Source of the DNA: VRUE01 sp963796705
GTDB taxonomy: Bacteria; Actinomycetota; Thermoleophilia; Solirubrobacterales; 70-9
Direction of reading: 5' to 3'
Length of the DNA: 64,000 nt
Assembly (NCBI GenBank): GCA_963796705.1
Contig: CAWCMK010000004.1
Location: 806,001 to 870,000, forward strand
The position numbers and the translations under genes are program-made. Shown one piece after another: positions 7,194-15,754 of this stretch. Every line of letters begins with the position of its first letter. The stretch's first letter is position 1. The notes under the pieces were generated by a model. The model saw nothing but the letters and a program-made list of their open reading frames with translations. It ran no database searches and had not been told where the DNA came from.

Positions 7194-9287
7194 TCAGGGT
7201 TTGTGGTGCCGGTGCGTTTTCTTCTTCACGCACTTCGGTGTGCCCTTGACGGTCTTCTTCTTGAAGCCCCTCTTGCAGTGCAGCGACTTCGGCGTCGACG
7301 TCGAACCGGTGCCGCCCGCGCCGCCGCCACTACCGGCTGGGCTATTTCCGCCCCCGCCCCCCGGCTGTTCGCCGCCTTTTCGTTCTTCGGTGGGAGGCGG
7401 TGATTCGCCCGTTTGCGTCTCGACCGCACCTGCATCGCAATTGGTCTTCCCCGTGCCGGGGCGCGGCAGGCCGCGCTGGTCTTCGTGCACAGTGCAGGAC
7501 GCGGCCGGAACGGCCCCGATAGCGGAGCCGCCCGCGCCCGGCAGCAATGTCTCGGTCGGCCCGCCGTTGTTGGCGAGCGCGCCGAGCATCGGGTTCGCGA
7601 CTTTGCCGGGGCAGGTGGTGTCGTTCCAGGTCACGTTGCCGCCCTGGTCGACGATGTCGGTGTAGGTCGGGTAGTAGCGCTGGTGGCAATCGGCGTCGCC
7701 GGCGGCGCCGTTGTCGGCGACGATCGAGTTCCTCAGGAAAACCGCGGAGCCGTTGCCGTAGCGTCCGCCTGTGTCGATTCCGGCGCCGAGGCCGCGTTCG
7801 CTGCCGCTCGCGTTGCGCTGCGGGTTGGCGGACCCGCCGGAGAGGCCCGCAGCGCCGAGGCCGTTTCCGGCGATCGTCAGGTGCGTGAGGATCACTTCGG
7901 AGCCGCCCGCCGCCCCCTCCGACCAGATGCCGCCGCCGTCGCCGCCCCAGCCGCCGACGCCGCCGCCGAGCGTCGATTCTTCGCCGCCGCCGCCGCCGCC
8001 GCCGGTGCCGCCGTCGCCGGTCCGGTTGCCGTAGATCGTCACGTTTGTCAGGCTCACCGGCGAGTATCCGCCGTAACCGGCCCCGGTGAAGAGGCCGCCG
8101 CCGCGGCCCCCTCCCCCGCCGGTGCCGGCCCGACCGCTGTCCGCGAAGCGTCCGAATTGGCTCGGGCCGCCGCCGGCGCCCGAACCGCCACCGTTGCCCC
8201 CGGCCCCGGTGCCGTTGCCGCTGATCGTCGAATTGCTCATCGTCAGGCTGCCGGCGTTGTAGATGCCGCCGCCGCCCTTCAGGGCGTCGGCGTTGGAGCC
8301 CGCTTCCTTGATGTATTGCACACCGCTGTTGCCGCCTTCACCGCCATCGCCGCCGCTGAACGGGCCCCTTTCTTCGACTTCTCCGGTGCCGGCTGCGCCG
8401 GTGCCGCCTTCGCCACCGCGCCCTGTGAAGTTGCCGCTGATCGTCGAGCCTTCGATGGTCAGCGTGCCGGCGTTGTAGATGCCGCCGCCGTCCCCGGAGG
8501 CCCCGCCGGCCCCGCCGTCACCCCCATTGGGGAAGTGACCGATCGCGTTGACTCCCGCTCCACCTTCCCCGCCCTTGCCGCCATCCCCGGTGAGGTTTTT
8601 GCTGATCGTCGAGTGCCTGATCGTGAGGCTCGCGCCGAGGTCGTTGAAGATGCCTCCGCCGGAGCCGGATTCCCCGCCACCGCCGCCATGGCTCTCCAGC
8701 GGTCCATTGGCGCCGAGGCTGCCATTGCCGGTCCCGTTTTCAGTCACCAACGCGTGTTCCAGGGTCAGCGTCCCCTGATTGAGGATGCCGCCCCCGTTGC
8801 CAACGATGTTCTGGTGGTAGATGTCGGGCGCGGGCGCCGCGTTGGGCGTGTGCCCCTTGGTGATCTCGAGGCCGACCAGCCTGACCGTCGCGGACGATTT
8901 GACTTCCATCACACGATCGGAGCCGCCTTTGATGATCGTCCCCGCGGGATTGCCTTCGTTGCCGACGATTGCCATGTTGCCTTTGTTGACGACGAGTTGG
9001 CCGCTTAGGGTGATCGTGTTGGCGGGGAGGTCGATCGTCGTCGTGGGGCTTTCGACGTTCCCGCAGCCGTTGCTGGTGTTCGCTTCGACCGCTTCGATCA
9101 CGCTGCGCAGGCTGCAGCCGCCGCTGTCGCCGGTCGAGCCGACGGTCATTGCGGCGCCCGCTTGCGAGCAGAGTGAGAGTGCCACGAGCGCGGAGGCCGC
9201 GATGGGCGCCAACCAAAGGCGAAGTACCCGATTAATGATCTGTGTCCCTGTGTAGCCGATTGTTCGAGGGCCATCTTCGCACGCCAC
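7194..9287 (-). CDS. Secreted right-handed beta-helix protein (choice-of-anchor Q type) with basic C-terminal tail
   Basis: About 697 aa from GTG 9287, which has GAGGG upstream; the frame reaches 9506 but the extra N-terminus is unlikely. A signal peptide (WLAPIAASALVALSLCSQAGAA) is followed by a CSLRSVIEA block, then many LTIxxSTISxN rungs separated by long Gly-rich loops (GGDGGEGG-like), a pattern of polymorphic outer-membrane/parallel beta-helix adhesins. Near the end are RNSIVADN and DQRGLPRPG...CDAGAVE, the choice-of-anchor Q signature. After a Gly/Pro spacer it ends in CKRGFKKKTVKG and CVKKKTHRHHKP, two cysteines among lysines. GAA codons dominate over GAG, unlike most neighbours. Probably cell-surface or wall-bound; ligand unknown. 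Confidence 0.82.
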   Translation of the reverse strand: MACEDGPRTIGYTGTQIINRVLRLWLAPIAASALVALSLCSQAGAAMTVGSTGDSGGCSLRSVIEAVEANTSNGCGNVESPTTTIDLPANTITLSGQLVVNKGNMAIVGNEGNPAGTIIKGGSDRVMEVKSSATVRLVGLEITKGHTPNAAPAPDIYHQNIVGNGGGILNQGTLTLEHALVTENGTGNGSLGANGPLESHGGGGGESGSGGGIFNDLGASLTIRHSTISKNLTGDGGKGGEGGAGVNAIGHFPNGGDGGAGGASGDGGGIYNAGTLTIEGSTISGNFTGRGGEGGTGAAGTGEVEERGPFSGGDGGEGGNSGVQYIKEAGSNADALKGGGGIYNAGSLTMSNSTISGNGTGAGGNGGGSGAGGGPSQFGRFADSGRAGTGGGGGRGGGLFTGAGYGGYSPVSLTNVTIYGNRTGDGGTGGGGGGGEESTLGGGVGGWGGDGGGIWSEGAAGGSEVILTHLTIAGNGLGAAGLSGGSANPQRNASGSERGLGAGIDTGGRYGNGSAVFLRNSIVADNGAAGDADCHQRYYPTYTDIVDQGGNVTWNDTTCPGKVANPMLGALANNGGPTETLLPGAGGSAIGAVPAASCTVHEDQRGLPRPGTGKTNCDAGAVETQTGESPPPTEERKGGEQPGGGGGNSPAGSGGGAGGTGSTSTPKSLHCKRGFKKKTVKGTPKCVKKKTHRHHKP

Positions 9288-9594
9288 GATCGGACCCTCA
9301 ACCGACTGACCGGTGCGGGGAACTCGATCGTTCGCGCGATCGGCCCATCTGATTCCGGGCGCCGCGCCCGGGCTGCGATTCTCAGCGCGCCCGGCCGGGC
9401 CAGAGCCTTCTCGCAATTTGCGACGGCAACGCCGGCCCGCTGCTCCCTGCCGCTGCTTGACTATTGGCTCACCGGCGAAGAATCGGCGGCATTCCGAAGG
9501 TGGCATCCCCGGGCGCTTTGGCGACAGGCGGGCCCAGGGATTGCACAGAGGTTAAGACGCGAGTCGGTTCACGACAAGCCGCAGCGGTTGAAGG
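9288..9594. other. 307-nt intergenic region upstream of the beta-helix gene
   Basis: No supported gene. It contains one promoter-like pair on the minus strand (9549-9577) and otherwise nothing recognisable. Confidence 0.5.
9549..9577 (-). promoter_or_regulatory. Possible sigma-A promoter toward the beta-helix gene
   Basis: TTGTCG (9572-9577) - 17 nt - TAACCT (9549-9554). It would give a 5' leader of roughly 250 nt before GTG 9287, so either the leader is long or the true start lies further upstream. Confidence 0.3.
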
Positions 9595-10011
9595 TCAGGT
9601 TCCACCACGACCACCCTGATCTCCCGTGAGTCGCCCGAGGTAGCTCGCCGCGAGCCTCTTCGGCGCCCGCGAGATCCACGCCTCGCCGATCAGTTCCTCA
9701 AGGTCGGCTTTTTCGACGCGCTCGAGTCGGACAAGTACAGATCGGTGGCCGTCAAAATGCGCAGTGGTGAAGTAGACGTCTGGCTGATCGGCGATCAGAG
9801 CCTCCTTTGCGAAGAGGTTCTCGACCCGGGCGCCGAGGATCGGCCCCTCCGGGGCGGCGTCGCCCAGGGCGGCCACTTCCCCTTTGCGCAGCGGCCGCTC
9901 CCAGACGAAGGGTCTGTCCCGCACCCGCCATGAGCGCAGGCCGTGCATCGGGCGCTCCTCCACCTCGGGCAAGCCCATCGCGATCTCCTCGACGTCCCGC
10001 CAATTCGCCAT
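9595..10011 (-). CDS. MmcQ/YjbR-like protein
   Basis: 138 aa from ATG 10011 (MANWRDVEEIAMGLPEVEE). The family pattern is complete: GLPEVEERPMHG, a central FAKEALIADQPDVYFTT block and the C-terminal ISRAPKRLAASYL. YjbR/MmcQ proteins have a CyaY-like fold and are described as DNA-binding-like; their cellular role is poorly known. A GTG two codons upstream is possible, but the TAGCCT hexamer at 10020-10025 ends 8 nt before ATG 10011 and supports the shorter start. Divergent from the GH92 gene. Confidence 0.85.
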   Translation of the reverse strand: MANWRDVEEIAMGLPEVEERPMHGLRSWRVRDRPFVWERPLRKGEVAALGDAAPEGPILGARVENLFAKEALIADQPDVYFTTAHFDGHRSVLVRLERVEKADLEELIGEAWISRAPKRLAASYLGRLTGDQGGRGGT

Positions 10012-10019
10012 CGCCACCC

Positions 10020-10025
10020 AGGCTA
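10020..10025 (-). promoter_or_regulatory. -10 element of the yjbR-like gene (leaderless type)
   Basis: TAGCCT, 8 nt before ATG 10011; it also decides between the two candidate starts. Confidence 0.4.
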
Positions 10026-10061
10026 GCTCGGGGGCAGAGATCGGACGACGCGCGGCATCTC

Positions 10062-10067
10062 TACCGT
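10062..10067 (+). promoter_or_regulatory. -10 element of the GH92 gene (leaderless type)
   Basis: TACCGT, 7 nt before TTG 10075. No SD sequence is present, so the TTG start is only explicable by leaderless initiation or a start elsewhere. Confidence 0.4.
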
Positions 10068-10074
10068 TTAGAGC

Positions 10075-12543
10075 TTGATTTCACGCGCTGGGATCTGCAT
10101 CGCCGCCGCGCTGGGCGCTCTGGCTATCGTCGCCCCGACCTCCCTGGGCGCCGGCCTCGTCGACCACGTCGACGTTTTCGCCGGAACCCGGCCCGGTCCC
10201 GGCACCTTCGGTGGCGGTCACAACTTCCCGGGCGCCTCGAGCCCATTCGGGATGGTGCAGTGGAGTCCTGACACGACCCCGGCCGACCAGAGCGGCCGCG
10301 GCGGCTATGACTACCGCGACTCCCACATCAAGGGCTTCAGCCTGACCCACCTCTCGGGCGCCGGCTGCAAGCTCTACGGCGACTTCCCCTTCCTGCCGAC
10401 GACCGAACCGCTCGAATCCTCGCCGGCGGCCAACGGCTCCTCGCTCAATGGCATGTACCAACCGGGCTTCTCTCATGCAAACGAGAGTGCCCGCCCCGGG
10501 TATTACTCGGTGCGAATCAATCCCGTCCACGGCGCCGCGATCGAGGTCGAGCTGACAACGACTACCCGTACCGGGATGGCGCGCTTCACCTTCCCCCGCA
10601 ACCCGCACTCCAGCGTGCTGATCAACGCCGGCGGCAGCGCCCAGCCCGACGACTTCGCCTCGGTGCAGGTCGACCCCAGCAGGCGGGAAATCGACGGCGT
10701 CGCCTCCAGCGGCAGCTTCTGCCGGCAGCGCCCCCGTTACAGGGTCTATTTCGCAGCCGTTTTCGATCGCCACTTCGAGGCCTATGGAAGCTGGCAACGC
10801 AACCGGCTGTTGGCCGGCGGGGCGACGGCCAGCGCCAGTCAGGCACCGGCCCTGAACCCCGCAACCAGCGCCGACGCCGGCGGCTACGCGACCTTCAATA
10901 CGGGCCACAACCGGGTCGTCCTGGCCCGGGTTGGCATCTCCTTCGTCAGCGTCGAAGACGCGCGCGCCAACCTCGCGGCCGAAGATCCGAACCTCGGCTT
11001 TGGCACGCTCAGGCACCGGGCCGAAGCTGCCTGGGATTCCTGGCTAGGCCAGATCCGTGTCGGTGGCGGCCCCAAGCGCCTGCTGCGCACCTTCTACACA
11101 GCCCTCTACCACGTCGGCCTGTCACCGCGCACGTTCAGCGATGTCGGCGGCGCCTACATCGGCATGGACGGGCGCGTCCATCGCGCCCGGGGCCGCCTCC
11201 AGTACGCCGACTTCTCCGGCTGGGACACCTACAGGACCCAGATGGAGCTGCTCTCGATCCTCGCTCCCCGCCGTGCGAGCCAAATTGTCCGCTCGCTGCT
11301 CGCCGACGCCGATCAGAGCGGCTGTCTTCCGCGCTGGTCCTACGCGAACGGACAGAGCATGACGATGGTCGGGGACTCCGCCGACCCGATGATTGCCTCC
11401 GCCGCCGCGTTCGGCGCCACAGCGTTCAGCGCGCACGCGGCCCTCGCGGCGATGCTCAAGGGCGCCGAAGGTGAATGCCGCAGCCCCAACGGCGAATACC
11501 TGGAGCGCCAGGGGATCGGCCCCTACCTGGCGCACGGCTTCATTCCCTACAACATCGACACCAACGTGCGAAACGCGAACTCGATCCAGGGCAGCCCCAA
11601 CGCCGTCTGGGGTTCGGCCGCGACGACCCTGGAGTACAGCACGGATGATTTCGCGATTGCCCAGCTCGCCGCCCGCTCGTTGCGTGATCGGTCCACATAC
11701 CGGCGCTTTATGCGGCGTTCAGGTAATTGGCGCAATCTTTTCAACCGAGGCGCGGGCAATATCGAGCCGCGCTACGAAAATGGCTCCTTTCCAGCGCAAT
11801 ACAGCACCCTCGCCGGCGGCGGCTTCGTCGAGGGCGATTCAGACCAATACACCTGGATGGTCCCCTATGACCCCGCCGGTCTGTTCCGGGCAATGGGGGG
11901 TGAAGTGAAGGCCGTCCCCCGCCTGGGCAGCTTCCTGGGGCGGCTCAATGGGGGCAACGGTGGCACCCACACCGACCATGCGCTGCTTGGCAACGAGCCA
12001 ACCCTGCACACGCCTTGGCTCTATGACTGGACGCGAGATCCCTACCGCACGCAGGCCGCGGTGCGGCGCGGCCTGCGGCTCTACAGCCCGGCCCCCGATG
12101 GCTATCCCGGCAACGACGACCTCGGCACCCTCTCCTCCTGGTATGTCTTCGGCGCCCTCGGCCTCTATCCGGAGGTACCGGGCGTCGGACTGCTGGCGAT
12201 CGGCAGTCCGCTCTTCCCACGCGTCTCGCTCGCCCTCGCGCACGGCCGTCATCTGAAGATCGCAAGCGATGCCCTCCAGGTGCTGCACGGCAATGCGCAC
12301 AAGCACCGGCGAACCCGGACGATCTCGATCACTCCGGTTCGCGCCCCCTACATCGATGAATTGCAATTCAACGGCCGCCACCTCAACCGGCCCTGGACGA
12401 CCTGGTGCGCGCTGCGCCATGGCGGCCGGCTGAGCTTCCGTCTCTCGCTGCACCCCAACCGCCGCTGGGGTGGCTCCGGCGCTGCGCTGCCTCCGTCCTA
12501 CGGACCGGGACGGGCCATGCCAAAGGACGCCTGCGCACCTTGA
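10075..12543 (+). CDS. Secreted GH92 family alpha-mannosidase-like glycosidase
   Basis: 822 aa. TTG start, then a signal peptide (MISRAGICIAAALGALAIVAPTS) and the typical GH92 opening VDVFAGT...GHNFPGASSPFGMVQWSPD and GYDYRDSHIKGFSLTHLSG. The rest matches the GH92 layout: N-terminal beta-sandwich, then an (alpha/alpha)6 domain with SGWDTYRTQMELLS and a late PGNDDLGTLSSWYVFGALGLYP. GH92 enzymes are Ca-dependent exo-mannosidases acting on alpha-linked mannose. Its stop overlaps the TTG of a GT39-type glycosyltransferase (TTGA), so glycan trimming and glycan building are coupled. Confidence 0.92.
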   Translation: MISRAGICIAAALGALAIVAPTSLGAGLVDHVDVFAGTRPGPGTFGGGHNFPGASSPFGMVQWSPDTTPADQSGRGGYDYRDSHIKGFSLTHLSGAGCKLYGDFPFLPTTEPLESSPAANGSSLNGMYQPGFSHANESARPGYYSVRINPVHGAAIEVELTTTTRTGMARFTFPRNPHSSVLINAGGSAQPDDFASVQVDPSRREIDGVASSGSFCRQRPRYRVYFAAVFDRHFEAYGSWQRNRLLAGGATASASQAPALNPATSADAGGYATFNTGHNRVVLARVGISFVSVEDARANLAAEDPNLGFGTLRHRAEAAWDSWLGQIRVGGGPKRLLRTFYTALYHVGLSPRTFSDVGGAYIGMDGRVHRARGRLQYADFSGWDTYRTQMELLSILAPRRASQIVRSLLADADQSGCLPRWSYANGQSMTMVGDSADPMIASAAAFGATAFSAHAALAAMLKGAEGECRSPNGEYLERQGIGPYLAHGFIPYNIDTNVRNANSIQGSPNAVWGSAATTLEYSTDDFAIAQLAARSLRDRSTYRRFMRRSGNWRNLFNRGAGNIEPRYENGSFPAQYSTLAGGGFVEGDSDQYTWMVPYDPAGLFRAMGGEVKAVPRLGSFLGRLNGGNGGTHTDHALLGNEPTLHTPWLYDWTRDPYRTQAAVRRGLRLYSPAPDGYPGNDDLGTLSSWYVFGALGLYPEVPGVGLLAIGSPLFPRVSLALAHGRHLKIASDALQVLHGNAHKHRRTRTISITPVRAPYIDELQFNGRHLNRPWTTWCALRHGGRLSFRLSLHPNRRWGGSGAALPPSYGPGRAMPKDACAP

Positions 12544-14009
12544 GTGAGACGCCGTCCCGGGCCCTCGCCCTCTGGGTGCTGGCCCTCCTCATTGCCATCG
12601 GTGCGGCGATGCGCTTCGTCAGCCTCGGCGAGCAGAGCTTCCATCACGACGAGGTGATCACCGTGGCCAGGGTGATCCCCGGCAGCTTCATCCACATGCT
12701 GAGGGAGGTGAAACACAGCGAGTCCAACCCGCCGCTTTACTACGTGCTCGCCTGGTCCTGGGCGAAGGTCTTCGGCACCAGCGAATTCGGGATCCGCTCC
12801 CTGTCGGCCCTCTTTGGGCTCGCCACCGTCCCGGTCGCCTATTTCATCGGCGTCGAGCTCTCCAACCGGCGCGCCGGGCTGATCGCGGCGGCGCTGGTCG
12901 CCGTCAACCCGATGCTGATCTGGTACTCACAGGAGGCCCGCTCCTACGCGCTGCTCGTCTTCTTTTGCGCGGTCTCGCTGCTGTTCTTCGCCCGCGCCCT
13001 GCGGACCTGCAGCTGGGCCGATCTCGGGCTCTGGGCGCTGAGCTCTGCGCTGGCGCTGTGCAGCCATTATTTCGCCGCCTTCGCGGTCGCCATCGAGGCG
13101 GTCTGGCTGCTCGTCGCGCTGCGCTGGGAATGGCGCCCGGTGCTCGCCGCGGTCGCCAGCGTCGGCCTCGTCGGGGTCGCCCTGTTGCCCTTGCTGATCG
13201 CCCAAATCAACCCCACGCACGTCGGCTGGATCGACCACAGCCTCCTCTCCTCGCGGTTCCTGCAGACGGGCGTCAGCTTCCTGATCGGCGAAACTGGCCA
13301 CGTGATCGCCGAGCCGCCACGCGTGCGATACGCGCTGCTGCCGGCGATTCTTATCGGCGCCGGCCTCTTGCTCGTAGCCCTGCGGGGTACGACGGACGAG
13401 CGGCGCGGCGCCCTGCTCGGCGCCGGGGTCGGGGTCGGCGTTCTCCTCCTCGCCCTGACCGCCGCCCTGGTGGGCAAGGACTACGTGGTGGAGCGCAACC
13501 TGCTTCCCGCCCTGCTGCCGCTGGGCAGTGCCGCCGCTGTCGGCTTCGCCGTCGATTGGACGATCTACCTCGGCCCGCTGCTCGCGGCCGTCCTCTGCGC
13601 CTACTGGATCGCCTTCGGCGTCGCCGTCACCCAGACCCCCAACCTTCAGCGCCCCGACTTTCGCGGCATCGTCGACGAGCTGGGCCCCGCGCGCTGGCCG
13701 CGCGCGGTGGTCAGCTGGAAACTGGCTGGTATCCCGGTGACCTACTACATGCACGACCACGCCCACCGCGTTTACAGCGGTCTGCAGCCGGTGCGCGAGA
13801 TCGACGTGATCAGCAAGTCACATGACCGGCCTCGCAGCGTGCCGAAGTCCTTCCATAAGATCGAGAGGAAGCGTTTTGAGCGCCTCACCCTGACCCGCTT
13901 TCTCTCAGACCGGGTCCGTGCCCTTCCCTTTTACCACCTGAATAACATCGACACCGGCTTTGGCTCCAACGCTGTCATCCTCTCCGGCCCCTCGGAGGTC
14001 CACCGATGA
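12540..14009 (+). CDS. GT39/PMT-type integral membrane glycosyltransferase
   Basis: 489 aa from TTG 12540, a 4-nt TTGA overlap with the GH92 stop; the frame upstream of it is noise over GH92. About ten hydrophobic segments. The first extracytoplasmic loop has the acidic motif SFHHDEVITVARV, the DE pair used by GT-C polyprenyl-phosphate-sugar transferases, and YSQEARSYALLVF is characteristic of the ArnT/PMT-like family. Likely transfers a sugar from a polyprenyl phosphate to a cell-surface acceptor. The stop overlaps the GtrA ATG (ATGA). Confidence 0.88.
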   Translation: MSETPSRALALWVLALLIAIGAAMRFVSLGEQSFHHDEVITVARVIPGSFIHMLREVKHSESNPPLYYVLAWSWAKVFGTSEFGIRSLSALFGLATVPVAYFIGVELSNRRAGLIAAALVAVNPMLIWYSQEARSYALLVFFCAVSLLFFARALRTCSWADLGLWALSSALALCSHYFAAFAVAIEAVWLLVALRWEWRPVLAAVASVGLVGVALLPLLIAQINPTHVGWIDHSLLSSRFLQTGVSFLIGETGHVIAEPPRVRYALLPAILIGAGLLLVALRGTTDERRGALLGAGVGVGVLLLALTAALVGKDYVVERNLLPALLPLGSAAAVGFAVDWTIYLGPLLAAVLCAYWIAFGVAVTQTPNLQRPDFRGIVDELGPARWPRAVVSWKLAGIPVTYYMHDHAHRVYSGLQPVREIDVISKSHDRPRSVPKSFHKIERKRFERLTLTRFLSDRVRALPFYHLNNIDTGFGSNAVILSGPSEVHR

Positions 14010-14437
14010 GCGCCGGTGAACTCGCCTACCGGCTGGGCGCCGCGGCCCGCAGCCCCGAGAACTGGTGGCAGCTGCTCAAGTTCGGGCTGGTCGGCGGTTC
14101 GGGCTATCTGATCAACCTCGGCGTATTCGCATTACTGAGCGGCGATCTCGGCGTCCATCACACGATCGCCGCGATCGGCGCCTTCGCCGTTGCGGTGAGC
14201 AGCAACTTCTTCTGGAATCGACATTGGACCTTTGCCGCCGGGGACGGACACGCCGGCTTCCAGGCCGCCAGGTTCTTCACGATCAGCCTTGCCTCGCTAC
14301 TGATCAACCTCGGAGCGCTCGAGGTGCTGGTCCGCAGTACGGAGCTCTCCGATCTCGCCGCCCAGGCGATCGCCGTGGCGCTGGCGATGCCGTTCAACTT
14401 CCTCGGCAACAAGCTCTGGACCTTCGCCGCCGACTGA
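14006..14437 (+). CDS. GtrA family membrane protein
   Basis: 143 aa with four predicted membrane helices and the GtrA signatures LLKFGLVGGSGYLINLGVF, SNFFWNRHWTF and FNFLGNKLWTF. GtrA proteins are proposed flippases of polyprenyl-phosphate-linked sugars. ATGA-coupled to the GT39 gene, which would use that lipid-linked donor outside the membrane. Transcription probably stops at the hairpin just downstream. Confidence 0.9.
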   Translation: MSAGELAYRLGAAARSPENWWQLLKFGLVGGSGYLINLGVFALLSGDLGVHHTIAAIGAFAVAVSSNFFWNRHWTFAAGDGHAGFQAARFFTISLASLLINLGALEVLVRSTELSDLAAQAIAVALAMPFNFLGNKLWTFAAD

Positions 14438-14442
14438 TGCCC

Positions 14443-14473
14443 GGCTGGAGCGCGCGCTGCAGCGCTCCCAGCC
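14443..14473 (+). terminator. Rho-independent-like hairpin after gtrA-like gene
   Basis: GGCTGG-A-GCGC pairs with GCGC-TCCCAGCC (one bulge) around a short loop, followed by TTTGC. It lies between convergent genes and could serve both. Confidence 0.55.
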
Positions 14474-14513
14474 TTTGCAATCCAGACTCCTGGCGAGCCC
14501 CCCGGCCGAGCCC

Positions 14514-15281
14514 TCAGGGGCACGGTCGCCAGGGCCGTGCGAAGAGGTTGTAGGACTTGCCGATCGCGCTGAAGTCCAGGGCGGCGGCCTGGCCGCAGTA
14601 GCGGGAGGGTTCGAGTTCATACTCTGCCTCAAAGACGGCCTTGCCACGCTCGATGAAGGGCCTGTAGGCGCCGCATTCTCGGTACTGGAAGCACTGCTCG
14701 ACAATCGCGAAGTCAAATTCACCGACCAGCCGCGGCACCTGGGTCGGGTCGTTCTTGAGGGCCACGGCCATGCCGAAGGCGTGCACGCGGCGGGCGACCC
14801 AGCGGTTGAAACGCAGCTGGTCGGCCGCGGTGATCGGGAACCCGGTCCTGTTTTCAAAGCCAGCAAGATTGTCGGGCTCCACGGCATCAAAGCCCTTGCG
14901 GGCGCAGAGTGCAAAGCGCCCTTCGAGGATCCGGGCAAAGCTCCGGTAGCGGCGGACGTCGAGCCAGCGCTCATCCGGGAAGCCTTCATAGCGGCGGCCG
15001 ATCACCGAGCGGGGGAACTGCTTTGCGTCGGGCCGGTAGTTCTCCCAGCTGCCGACGTCGAGATAGCAGATCACCCGCCGCCCCATGCGGTGCAAACGGC
15101 GGACCGTCGCCGCCGGCGTTTCGAAGCCGTCGACGTCGTAGACGCTCGCGGGGACGCTCGTATTGATCGTTCCCTGGAGCTGCCACTGCCAGGGAGCGCT
15201 CCTCGGAGGCCATGCTTCCCGCGCCGTGGCGCAGGACGCGAGGACGAGAGAGCAGACCACGAGTCCAAGAGCGAGCCGCAT
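14514..15281 (-). CDS. GH114-like (endo-alpha-1,4-polygalactosaminidase family) lipoprotein
   Basis: 255 aa. The N-terminus MRLALGLVVCSLVLASC is a lipoprotein signal with the acylated Cys at 17. The body follows the TIM-barrel GH114 family: WQWQLQGTIN, YDVDGFETP, RVICYLDVGSWENYRPD, RWLDVRRY and GFDAVEPDN (catalytic acid region). Known relatives degrade galactosaminogalactan-type polymers, so this probably acts on a secreted amino-sugar polysaccharide at the membrane face. Convergent with the glycosyltransferase cluster. Confidence 0.88.
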   Translation of the reverse strand: MRLALGLVVCSLVLASCATAREAWPPRSAPWQWQLQGTINTSVPASVYDVDGFETPAATVRRLHRMGRRVICYLDVGSWENYRPDAKQFPRSVIGRRYEGFPDERWLDVRRYRSFARILEGRFALCARKGFDAVEPDNLAGFENRTGFPITAADQLRFNRWVARRVHAFGMAVALKNDPTQVPRLVGEFDFAIVEQCFQYRECGAYRPFIERGKAVFEAEYELEPSRYCGQAAALDFSAIGKSYNLFARPWRPCP

Positions 15282-15286
15282 CTGCC

Positions 15287-15292
15287 TAGAGT
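15287..15292 (+). promoter_or_regulatory. -10 element of the sixA-like gene (leaderless type)
   Basis: TAGAGT, 8 nt before ATG 15301. It lies in the 19-nt divergent gap, so any -35 element would be inside the GH114 gene. Confidence 0.4.
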
Positions 15293-15300
15293 GACACCCG

Positions 15301-15744
15301 ATGACGCTCTACCTGCTGCGACACGGCGAGGCCGAGGACGGTGATGGCGATGACGCCGCGCGGCGTTTGACCGGGAAGGGAGAGCGCCAGGCCGAGAGCG
15401 CCGGCCGCGCCCTGGCGCGCTTGGGCGTCGAACTCGACGCCTGCCTGACGAGCCCCAAGATCCGCGCCGCGGAGACCGCGCGGCTCGCCTGCGAGCCGCT
15501 GGCACTCCGCCCCGAGGTCACAGGGCAGCTGGGCGGCGGTTCATTTGACGGGCTGGCGCTCGGCGGGGACCGCGCTGGGGTACTGCTCGTCGGTCACGAG
15601 CCCGACTTCTCGAATGAGATCGCACGCCTCACGGGCGCCAGGGTGAAGCTCCGCAAGGGTGGCCTGGCGATCATCGAGGGCAGCAGCCTGATCGCCCTCC
15701 TACGACCCGGGGACCTGGCGGCGATCGCGGCGGGGAAGCATTAG
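15301..15744 (+). CDS. SixA-like phosphohistidine phosphatase
   Basis: 147 aa histidine phosphatase. The LRHGEAE motif at residues 6-12 supplies the phosphorylated His; SPKIRAAETA and LLVGHEPDFS complete the SixA core. SixA removes phosphate from phosphohistidine proteins. Ten nt upstream of the FAH gene, so probably co-transcribed with it, although no functional link is obvious. Confidence 0.88.
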   Translation: MTLYLLRHGEAEDGDGDDAARRLTGKGERQAESAGRALARLGVELDACLTSPKIRAAETARLACEPLALRPEVTGQLGGGSFDGLALGGDRAGVLLVGHEPDFSNEIARLTGARVKLRKGGLAIIEGSSLIALLRPGDLAAIAAGKH

Positions 15745-15754
15745 AACTCAGCCC

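Noticed and set aside
7800..8700. Dense GCCGCC-type repeats resembling a repeat array
   Set aside because: They are codons for Gly-rich loops of the beta-helix protein; unit length and spacing are irregular, so it is not a CRISPR or a VNTR with a fixed unit.
9288..9506. 73-residue N-terminal extension of the beta-helix protein
   Set aside because: Arg-rich and without similarity; it precedes a proper signal peptide, so a start near 9287 is preferred.
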